Source: Prolixibacteraceae bacterium | GTDB taxonomy: Bacteria; Bacteroidota; Bacteroidia; Bacteroidales; Prolixibacteraceae | Assembly (NCBI GenBank): GCA_003537645.1 | Contig: DPRM01000061.1 | Span: 18,972-28,329 of the forward strand | DNA: 9,358 bases | Reading direction: 5' to 3' | Part shown: piece after piece, positions 1 through 4,988 of the stretch | How positions within the stretch are numbered: the first letter of the stretch is position 1 | How the letters are laid out: each line of letters starts with the position of its first letter | The notes under the pieces: generated by a model | Seen by the model: only the letters and a program-made list of their open reading frames with translations | Told to the model about the DNA's origin: nothing | Database searches by the model: none | Program-made: the position numbers and the translations under genes

Positions 1-72
1 ATACGCATGTATCCGAAACATCCGGAATTGCCTCACCGTCAGGATTTCCATTATTTGAAATGGGTACAGTAA
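1..72 (+). CDS. C-terminal end of an unidentified protein (partial)
   Basis: The first frame is open from base 1 and stops at TAA 70-72, giving 23 residues ending in HRQDFHYLKWVQ. The gene begins outside the window. The stop is followed 20 bases later by an intrinsic terminator, which supports a real gene end. The tail is rich in aromatic and basic residues (His, Tyr, Phe, Trp, Lys, Arg). I do not recognise the family from so short a piece and assign no function. It converges on the minus-strand gene ending at 122. Confidence 0.55.
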   Translation: MRMYPKHPELPHRQDFHYLKWVQ

Positions 73-91
73 ACACATATTACAGAACAAT

Positions 92-123
92 AAAAGGTAG
101 CCTCAAGCTGCCTTTTGTTGTTT
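92..123. terminator. Bidirectional intrinsic terminator between convergent genes
   Basis: A ten-base arm AAAAGGTAGC (92-101) pairs with GCTGCCTTTT (107-116) around a five-base CTCAA loop, with a single T-G wobble. T-rich sequence follows on the plus strand (TTTTGTTGTTT), and the minus strand reads stem then TTTTATTGTT. It can therefore end transcription of both the plus-strand gene stopping at 72 and the minus-strand gene stopping at 122. Confidence 0.75.
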
Positions 124-337
124 AAACGATTTCCAATTCAATATTCGCAATGTCGATAGCTTGAATAAATTGGTTTTCCTCCAACATTAATAGTTCAGAA
201 TTAAGTACTTTTTGCTTATTCAAAACTTTTCCGCTTCGTAAAATCACTTTTACAATCTGATAACCCATGCCACTTTCAGGCAAATTAATAAGCTTGCTAA
301 TAAAGCTCTCTGGCAATTTGATGGTATTGTTTTGCAT
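122..337 (-). CDS. Small conserved-looking protein, 71 aa, function unknown
   Basis: The protein begins MQNNTIKLPESFISKLINLP and has no signal peptide or membrane segment. It looks like a compact beta-rich domain: VKVILRSGKVLNKQKVLNSE reads as a strand-turn-strand hairpin, and the acidic tail ends in alternating hydrophobics (IDIANIELEIV). It starts 38 bp after the stop of the RAYT-type transposase on the same strand, with no terminator visible between them, and ends at a shared terminator, so the two are probably cotranscribed. Codon use is AT-rich like the transposase. No family is recognised with certainty. An antitoxin or transposase partner role is conceivable from size and position, but nothing in the sequence proves it. 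Confidence 0.7.
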   Translation of the reverse strand: MQNNTIKLPESFISKLINLPESGMGYQIVKVILRSGKVLNKQKVLNSELLMLEENQFIQAIDIANIELEIV

Positions 338-375
338 GATTTTTAGTACGGTGTTTGGTTTTTAAAGTCAGATAA

Positions 376-822
376 TCAAAGAAGATATTTCTCGTCAAAT
401 TCAATTCCGTGCTCAATCAATAATTCGATCAATTCGTCTTTGAAAGTAACAATTTTATGGTGTTCTTCTTGCCGTTTGACGTACTCAATTAAATGGTCTT
501 TCTCTTTGAACGAATAGGTAAAACCGCCATATCCATTTTGCCAACCATTAAAATCCGGAAATAATTGATTCGATTTGATATGATCTGAACTCGCCAATTT
601 TATGTCTTTTACCAATGAAGCCAATGAAATTGCCGGATGAATGTGAGTAACGATATGAATGTGGTCAGCGACACCGCCGATCCGGTATAGATGACAATTT
701 TTGTTTTTCAGAACTCCCCAAATGTATTTATAGAGTTCTTCTCTATTGGGTTTTAACAGCGTTTGTTCCCTGTTTTTAGTACTAAAAACAATTTGATAGA
801 GAATTTGTGTGTAGGTACTCAT
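376..822 (-). CDS. rayT: REP-associated tyrosine transposase (RAYT, IS200-like Y1 HUH family)
   Basis: This is a 148-aa single-domain Y1 transposase (Transposase_17 / IS200-like fold), a class of HUH endonuclease that nicks single-stranded DNA at hairpins. Visible hallmarks are the metal-binding H54-I-H56 in ADHIHIVTH, the conserved FNGWQNGYGGFTYS block (91-104), and the catalytic helix IEYVKRQEEHH with nucleophile Tyr114 and Gln118. There is no TnpB and no classic IS end pair. Instead the 5' flank is full of palindromes, as in REPtrons. The frame is open up to an ATG at 912, but those extra 30 codons translate the palindromic sequence itself (MHFIHGYSHLTTFVVEKL). A promoter at 839-869 would start transcription just before 822, so MSTYTQ is the better start. 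The HxH, Tyr and WQ motifs are intact, so it is probably active. Confidence 0.9.
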   Translation of the reverse strand: MSTYTQILYQIVFSTKNREQTLLKPNREELYKYIWGVLKNKNCHLYRIGGVADHIHIVTHIHPAISLASLVKDIKLASSDHIKSNQLFPDFNGWQNGYGGFTYSFKEKDHLIEYVKRQEEHHKIVTFKDELIELLIEHGIEFDEKYLL

Positions 823-838
823 AGCGTTGTTTTTTCTA

Positions 839-869
839 TAAATATAATAATCGTTCATCAATTTTTCAA
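839..869 (-). promoter_or_regulatory. Putative promoter of the RAYT gene
   Basis: On the minus strand a TTG (869-867) is followed after 20 bp by TATATTTA (846-839), one mismatch from the Bacteroidota -7 box TAnnTTTG. Predicted transcription starts about 10 bases before the ATG at 822. The TTG lies at the edge of the palindrome 868-883, so the -33 region is built from a REP-like hairpin. Confidence 0.45.
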
Positions 870-914
870 CCACGAATGTGGTTAAATGTGAATAGCCATG
901 TATGAAATGCATGG
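868..914 (+). repeat. Composite REP element 1: hairpin-tag-hairpin
   Basis: Hairpin AACCAC/GTGGTT with loop GAAT (868-883) is followed by the tag AAATGTGAATAG (884-895). A second hairpin CCATG...CATGG (896-914) follows, whose inner pairs T-G, A-T and T-A close a GAA loop. The tag directly 5' of an imperfect hairpin recalls the conserved tetranucleotide plus hairpin that RAYT proteins recognise in known REPs. That functional reading is inference. Confidence 0.7.
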
Positions 915-952
915 GGTAAGGAATGCATGATTAACAATGACGATCGCACATC

Positions 953-970
953 CAACCACGAACGTGGTTG
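953..970. repeat. Perfect palindrome, 8-bp arms
   Basis: CAACCACG (953-960), loop AA, CGTGGTTG (963-970), followed by AAT. It has nearly the same stem as the first hairpin of element 1 (868-883), with its terminal pairs intact. It is not followed by a GTGAATAG tag. Confidence 0.7.
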
Positions 971-998
971 AATAAAAATATCGTTTATTTCAAATTCA

Positions 999-1013
999 AC
1001 CCCGTTCCGGGGT
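999..1013. repeat. Palindrome ACCCCG/CGGGGT
   Basis: ACCCCG (999-1004), loop TTC, CGGGGT (1008-1013). Read on the minus strand the loop is GAA and the hairpin is followed by TGAATTTGA. It is the module 1 counterpart of the hairpin at 1254-1272. Confidence 0.65.
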
Positions 1014-1037
1014 AGGGTTCGCGGCGGTTATTCGTTA

Positions 1038-1086
1038 CCACGGGTTTCACCACGTGGCTATTCACATTGAACGGGTTTCACCCGTT
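1038..1086 (-). repeat. Composite REP element 2: hairpin-tag-hairpin
   Basis: Read on the minus strand: AACGGGT-GAA-ACCCGTT (1086-1070), then CAATGTGAATAG (1069-1058), then a hairpin at 1057-1038. That last hairpin folds as CCACG, bulged T, GGT, GAA loop, ACC, CGTGG. A mid-stem bulge five pairs from the base and a GAA loop match the irregular hairpin of element 1 despite different stem bases. Confidence 0.7.
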
Positions 1087-1123
1087 GTTCGCGCATTGAA
1101 TCGGGCCTTATGCACACCAGAAA

Positions 1124-1169
1124 AATCGCGAAGCGATTAAATGTGAATAGCCATGTATGAAATGCATGG
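1124..1169 (+). repeat. Composite REP element 3: hairpin-tag-hairpin
   Basis: AATCGC-GAA-GCGATT (1124-1138) abuts and slightly overlaps the tag TTAAATGTGAATAG (1137-1150), which is followed by the hairpin CCATG...CATGG (1151-1169). From 1137 to 1170 it is identical to element 1, but the first hairpin has an unrelated stem with the same GAA loop. Confidence 0.7.
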
Positions 1170-1194
1170 GTATGAAATAAATGGAGAATGTTGA

Positions 1195-1272
1195 GCGTTG
1201 GTAACGCAACCCCGCGAGGGGTTGAATGTTTTGCATTATCGACCCATCAAATTCAACCCCGTTTCGGGGTTG
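1195..1272. repeat. Cluster of three palindromes in module 2
   Basis: Three hairpins in succession: GCGTT-GGT-AACGC (1195-1207), CAACCCC-GCGA-GGGGTTG (1207-1224), and CAACCCCG-TTT-CGGGGTTG (1254-1272). The second is followed by GAATG on the plus strand. The third is followed by AATTTGA on the minus strand, like its module 1 counterpart at 999-1013. Confidence 0.65.
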
Positions 1273-1312
1273 GGTTCGCATTTGTTATTCATAACCACGG
1301 GTTTCACCGCGA

Positions 1313-1360
1313 CCACGGGTTTCACCACGTGGCTATTCATATTGAAGCCCGTTGGGCTTC
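1313..1360 (-). repeat. Composite REP element 4, overlapping the end of hsdS
   Basis: On the minus strand: GAAGCCC-AAC-GGGCTTC (1360-1344), tag AATATGAATAG (1343-1333), then the bulged hairpin 1332-1313, identical to that of element 2. The first hairpin encodes the last residues of HsdS (EAQRAS), and the tag supplies its TGA stop (1339-1337). A further 8-bp palindrome just upstream (CGGCGATG at 1360-1367 with CATCGCCG at 1373-1380) also lies in the hsdS coding sequence. Confidence 0.7.
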
Positions 1361-2752
1361 GGCGATGTACCGCATCGCCGCTTTTTCGTCTTGCTCTATG
1401 GCCAGTTCTACCGCGCGTTTGGCGGTTTCGAGCAGTTGTTCGGATTGCTTCTTTAAGAAGAAACTTTCTTCAACAAGGGCTGCAATCTCTTCTTGTTTGA
1501 TGTAATCAATAATTGGAACAATCACATTCTCGATTTCGCCAACACGCCAATGCAAAATGATAGAACCGCCAGCATCGCGCTCGGCCTGCATTTGTACAAG
1601 TTTTGAATTTAAAGCAAGGGTCAGGTATTCCGGAATTATCCGCTTTTTGTCTTTCACCATTAAATGCAAAATCGCACCTGATGTGATCAAATCTTCATCT
1701 TTACGAAGCATATAAGCTGTTCCAACGCTTCCATCTTTTGAAAATACAATGGTTTCCTTTTTAGGTTTTAGCTTTTTAATTAACGCTTCATTCTCTTTGC
1801 AAAATGAAGTAGAAAGTTTCTTATCCGGCTCGGTTAATCCAAATTTATTGAAATCGGAAACCCTTAAAAACGGCAATCCTTCGTTGGAATATACATCCGA
1901 ACCCGGCTCAATAGATTTTTTAATGCTCACCAGATTAGATAATCTATCGTGGCTTTGTTCTATGATATGATTTATAACTTCTTCATACTTCTTTTGGTAA
2001 TATTCTGCATCCAGCCTGCCGGTTGCCAAAAACGAATCTTTAAAACTTTTTACGTTTACCGGTTCTGCGCTGGGTTCAAAGTTATTTAAGCCAAGGGTTT
2101 CGAGGAGAAGGGTTTCAGCTTGGGTGTATAGTATTTTTGACTTTTCTAGCGATAAAAAGCATGCCTCAATAATATCTTTGACCTTATTACAAAACCCAAT
2201 TTCAAATTTAGGAATTCTCAATTCTTTAAATTTTGCAATACTGAAATTTGCTTGATTCCCTTGCATGGAAAGTTTATTTATCTCCGCTCTTCCATATTGT
2301 GTATTAAGGTAAGTAACCAGTGTTGAAGAGTTAATTAAAACTTGCTTAGGCCTAATTTTAAAAAGATGTGATTCATATACAAAATCATAGTTCTTTGCAA
2401 CCAAAGCTGACTTGCCAATCAAATTAGGATTGCCGTTTGTCCTGCATATTAAGATATCATCTTTTTTTAATGAATGCTGTCGAATATCAACCGGTGAAAA
2501 TTTGTCACTGTGTTGTTTTGGGGTACCCGTAAATAACATGTCAAATTCATTCATTCTCAGAACAGGACAACCTATACCATTACTATTAAGTCCATAAATT
2601 GAGTTGTAGTTTGCACTTTCTAATATTTCTTCACCTAAAAAATATTGGTTAGTCAGTCCCGACTTTGAAGTATAGAACTTCGCTTCAAGACGATAATTTC
2701 CCTCTAAAACTTCTGTGCTTTTTACAACTCCTACTTCCAGCCCTTCCAACAA
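1337..2752 (-). CDS. hsdS: Type I-like restriction-modification specificity subunit HsdS
   Basis: HsdS sets the DNA target of the methylase/nuclease subunit encoded just upstream. The 471-aa frame has the classic twofold layout: TRD1 (about 1-180), central helical spacer (185-225), TRD2 (about 240-412) and distal helical region (418-458). Half-repeats show as NYRLEAKFY (19-27) and GRLDAEYY (245-252) at the start of each half, and as AETLLLETLG and EQLLETAKRAVELAIEQ in the helices. The start is uncertain. TTG at 2752 is the first usable start codon, but the frame is open upstream to TAA 2812-2810 and reads NSPFNEAKYNALLEGLEV, which looks like a natural HsdS N-terminus without its Met. The last ~12 residues (MRYIAEAQRASI) and the stop lie in palindromes of the REP-like array. 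Confidence 0.88.
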   Translation of the reverse strand: MLEGLEVGVVKSTEVLEGNYRLEAKFYTSKSGLTNQYFLGEEILESANYNSIYGLNSNGIGCPVLRMNEFDMLFTGTPKQHSDKFSPVDIRQHSLKKDDILICRTNGNPNLIGKSALVAKNYDFVYESHLFKIRPKQVLINSSTLVTYLNTQYGRAEINKLSMQGNQANFSIAKFKELRIPKFEIGFCNKVKDIIEACFLSLEKSKILYTQAETLLLETLGLNNFEPSAEPVNVKSFKDSFLATGRLDAEYYQKKYEEVINHIIEQSHDRLSNLVSIKKSIEPGSDVYSNEGLPFLRVSDFNKFGLTEPDKKLSTSFCKENEALIKKLKPKKETIVFSKDGSVGTAYMLRKDEDLITSGAILHLMVKDKKRIIPEYLTLALNSKLVQMQAERDAGGSIILHWRVGEIENVIVPIIDYIKQEEIAALVEESFFLKKQSEQLLETAKRAVELAIEQDEKAAMRYIAEAQRASI

Positions 2753-2784
2753 TGCATTATACTTTGCTTCGTTGAAAGGGCTAT

Positions 2785-4863
2785 TTAAAAAAAACTTAAA
2801 TGCTCCTTTTTAGCGAATTCGGCAAAGGCTTCGGCAATGCCATCGTGGGTGAGGCCGTCGTGGTTAAAAAGGTCGTGTTTCACGATTAAATGCCCGTGTT
2901 CGTCGAGCAAATATTCGTCGAGGTCTTTGGGCGTGGCCACATAATATGGCTGTGGGTCAAGCGCCAGATTGCCTTGTTCGTAAACGGGTTCTGCCGGTTT
3001 CACCTGGTAGCGTGGGTTGTCGCGTTTGCGCAGGTAAATTTTGTCGCCGCTGTTGTCTTTGCTGGATTCCTGCATGGTGGCAAAAAAGATGGGGTAATCG
3101 TCGCGTTTCGGGCAAAGTGCATCATCCCATTTTTGCACCAGTAGCACGCTGGTTTTGGTGCCGGTGTGGGGTTTAAACACATTGCCGTGTAAACCCACTA
3201 CGGCCAAAATGCGGCATCGCTCTGCAATAAATTCGCGGATTTGTTTGTCGCTACTATTGTTAAAACGGCCTTGCGGCAGCACAATGGCCATGCGTCCTCC
3301 CGGTTTCAGAAAATCGAGGTTACGCTCAATAAACAGGATGTCGCGACCCACTTTGGTTTGGTATTTTCCGGCGGTATTTTTACCCAATTCATATTTGGCC
3401 AGTATCCGGCTTTCTTTAATATCGCCTGCAAACGGAGGATTAGCCATCAGGATATCGAACTGAAAATCGTAATTGCTGTCTTTTTTGGTGCGCAGTCGTT
3501 TCAGCTTTTTCCAGCCTTCGTTGTAAATGTCGAGCCAGTCTTCGTCTTTGGTTTTGTCGTCCCAGCGTTCCCAGTCGAGCGTGTTCAGGTGCAACACATT
3601 GGTTTGCCCGTCGCCTGCGATCAGGTTTAGGGTACGGCCTACGCGCACTGCTTTTTCGTCGAAGTCGATGGCAAACACTTTTTCCTGCACGTAGTCGGTA
3701 CATTCCACAGGTTTGTCTTCGAGCGTAAACAGGTGACTTTTGTTCAATCCTTTGCGTTTCAGGATTTGTTCCCACACATGGAAAATGGTATGCACCGGAA
3801 AGCCGCAACTTCCGGCTGCCGTGTCGATCATGGTTTCGGATTCTTTCGGGTTGAGCATTTTCACGGCCATATCAATCACGTAGCGCGGTGTAAAATACTG
3901 TCCTTTTTCACCTTTCGAGCTTTTGTTGATCAGATATTCGAAAGCTTCGTCCACCACATCGAGGTTGGAGTTAAACAGCTTCACATCTTGCAACGACGAC
4001 ACGCATACCGAAAGGTGCGAGGCGGTGAGCTCAATTTTTGAGTCTGTCGAAAATACGCCTTCCCATTTCATCTTGGCTTTATTGAAAAGGTTCTGGATTT
4101 TATCTTTCAGCTCGGTTTCCGTGTCGCCATAGTTACGAAATTCGAGGTAGCGGGTAACGTTGCGCCCCGATTCCATTTCGTCGAACAGCTTTGTAAAGAT
4201 GAGTTTGAACAGTTCTTCGAAAACGTCCACCCCGGCGTTGGCCAGCACTTCGTCTTCCATTTCCAGGATCAGGTCTTTCAGCGATTTGCGTTCGGTAACC
4301 AGTTTGTCCTTTTCAATCAACTCTTTAATTGTCCAGCGTTCAGAAAGAATGTCCGACAGTTTTTCGGTTGCCTTTGGGATGCCCGGAATATCTTCGAAAT
4401 AATTGGGGTCTTTGCGGTGGTAAAACGAGATGGACTCGCCGTTGCTCCAAACGCCGATAGGCGCACCCGTAGCATTGCAGTATGATTTGAGTTGTTCTTT
4501 ACCGTCTTTTAATTTCGGTTTCTTCAGCTCCACCATAATGTAAGGTGTGGTGGTTTGCTGCTTGTCGAAAATCACAATGTCGGCGCGCTTTTTCTCACGC
4601 CCGAACGAAACGGCATATTCCAATTCCATGCGATCAACAGGATAACCGTAATCGTTGATCAACACGCCCAAAAACAACTGGCGCACGGCTTCTTCAGGTG
4701 TTAACTTGATTTCCTTTTTCCGTACCAGACAGGTAACGTAAGGTACAGGCTTGTTATTTTTATCGGTACGGGTAATGATTCGTTTCTCAAATTCCTGAAT
4801 TTGAATCAGGCCAAACTGTGTGATTTTGTAATTCGAGTCGCGAAGTATTTCGGCGAGGGTCAT
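2785..4863 (-). CDS. hsdM: HsdM-type N6-adenine methylase fused to an HsdR-N-like nuclease domain
   Basis: The 692-aa protein joins two activities. Residues about 55-165 form an HsdR N-terminal-type PD-(D/E)XK nuclease: E80/E82, D95 in KRADIVIFD, E112-L-K114 in MVELKKP, and the QLKSY motif (124-128). Residues about 205-580 are an N-6 DNA methylase: GQYFTPR (321-327), SAM motif I DTAAGSCGF (347-355), catalytic NPPF (475-478) and PGGRMAIVLPQG (521-532). Ordinary HsdM is roughly 500 aa and lacks the nuclease. With hsdS downstream and no hsdR helicase in the window, the pair resembles BcgI-type RM+S enzymes that methylate and cut with one subunit. ATG 4863 is the only sensible start and follows a promoter by about 20 bp. 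The C-terminus overlaps the open frame of hsdS. Confidence 0.9.
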   Translation of the reverse strand: MTLAEILRDSNYKITQFGLIQIQEFEKRIITRTDKNNKPVPYVTCLVRKKEIKLTPEEAVRQLFLGVLINDYGYPVDRMELEYAVSFGREKKRADIVIFDKQQTTTPYIMVELKKPKLKDGKEQLKSYCNATGAPIGVWSNGESISFYHRKDPNYFEDIPGIPKATEKLSDILSERWTIKELIEKDKLVTERKSLKDLILEMEDEVLANAGVDVFEELFKLIFTKLFDEMESGRNVTRYLEFRNYGDTETELKDKIQNLFNKAKMKWEGVFSTDSKIELTASHLSVCVSSLQDVKLFNSNLDVVDEAFEYLINKSSKGEKGQYFTPRYVIDMAVKMLNPKESETMIDTAAGSCGFPVHTIFHVWEQILKRKGLNKSHLFTLEDKPVECTDYVQEKVFAIDFDEKAVRVGRTLNLIAGDGQTNVLHLNTLDWERWDDKTKDEDWLDIYNEGWKKLKRLRTKKDSNYDFQFDILMANPPFAGDIKESRILAKYELGKNTAGKYQTKVGRDILFIERNLDFLKPGGRMAIVLPQGRFNNSSDKQIREFIAERCRILAVVGLHGNVFKPHTGTKTSVLLVQKWDDALCPKRDDYPIFFATMQESSKDNSGDKIYLRKRDNPRYQVKPAEPVYEQGNLALDPQPYYVATPKDLDEYLLDEHGHLIVKHDLFNHDGLTHDGIAEAFAEFAKKEHLSFF
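2786..2807 (-). other. hsdM/hsdS junction: T8 tract with upstream AGGAG
   Basis: On the minus strand AGGAG (2807-2803) is followed 8 bases later by eight T residues (2794-2787) and then AA. In the hsdM frame the codons are AGT TTT TTT TAA, which contains the slippery pattern T_TTT_TTT directly before the stop. The hsdS frame is -1 relative to hsdM and open across the tract. AGGAG could act as a ribosome-binding site for hsdS or as a frameshift stimulator. No ATG, GTG or TTG exists in the hsdS frame before 2752. Confidence 0.5.
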
Positions 4864-4889
4864 GGTGGTTTGTTTTTTTGTTCAGTCTT

Positions 4890-4919
4890 CAAAAATAGGT
4901 TATAAATTAGATTAAACAA
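4890..4919 (-). promoter_or_regulatory. Promoter of the hsdM-hsdS operon
   Basis: On the minus strand TTG (4919-4917) is separated by 19 bp from TATTTTTG (4897-4890), a perfect TAnnTTTG -7 box. The predicted start lies about 20 bases before the ATG at 4863. The -33 TTG sits in the T-rich tail of the preceding gene's terminator, so the operon is set up to be transcribed independently. Confidence 0.6.
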
Positions 4920-4920
4920 C

Positions 4921-4961
4921 AAACCCGCCAAGCCTTTCTTTTCAGAAAAGTCAGCGGGTTT
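4921..4961 (-). terminator. Intrinsic terminator of the DUF6261-like gene
   Basis: On the minus strand AAACCCGC (4961-4954) pairs with GCGGGTTT (4928-4921). An inner stem CTTTT/AAAAG (4950-4938) adds a second level. The stem is followed by TTTGTTGTTTAATC. It lies 27 bases past the stop of the upstream minus-strand gene. Confidence 0.75.
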
Positions 4962-4988
4962 GGACACTATTATCCACCAAATATTAAT

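Larger units (their letters stand above)
867..1380. repeat. REP-like palindrome array (RAYT-associated), two tandem modules
   Basis: About 500 bp without an intergenic gene, filled with short inverted repeats. Module 1 (882 to about 1090) and module 2 (1137 to about 1360) share several blocks. 882-915 and 1137-1170 are identical over 34 bases, 991-1020 resembles 1248-1277, and 1038-1071 matches 1313-1346 with one mismatch. Module 2 has an extra internal repeat, ACCACGGGTTTCACC at 1294-1308 and again at 1312-1326. The array touches the RAYT promoter on one side and runs into the last codons of hsdS on the other. Open frames drawn across it are by-products of the palindromes. Irregular spacing and variable stems rule out CRISPR. 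Confidence 0.85.

Noticed and set aside
122..337. Toxin-antitoxin module
   Set aside because: The 71-aa protein has no toxin-sized partner except the transposase, and no recognisable DNA-binding or toxin motif.
376..912. A 178-aa version of the transposase starting at ATG 912
   Set aside because: The extra 30 residues translate REP-like palindromic sequence, and the predicted transcript begins downstream of 912. MSTYTQ at 822 matches the usual family N-terminus.
867..1380. CRISPR array
   Set aside because: Repeat units are of unequal spacing, mixed orientation and variable stem. There is no constant 28-40 bp repeat with uniform spacers and no cas gene.
1188..1505. Plus-strand open frames of about 100 codons across the palindromes and the hsdS 3' end
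   Set aside because: They translate repeats (HNHGFHRDHGFHH) and then antisense hsdS. Palindromes produce such frames on both strands, and no promoter or family resemblance was seen.
3440..3808. A 122-aa minus-strand frame inside hsdM
   Set aside because: It is a shadow of the methylase frame, which carries intact motifs through the same stretch. Composition is Arg/Pro-rich, as typical of out-of-frame reads.
2890..4402. Several plus-strand frames of 70-130 codons opposite hsdM
   Set aside because: All are antisense to a convincing methylase and resemble no protein family. None has a promoter.
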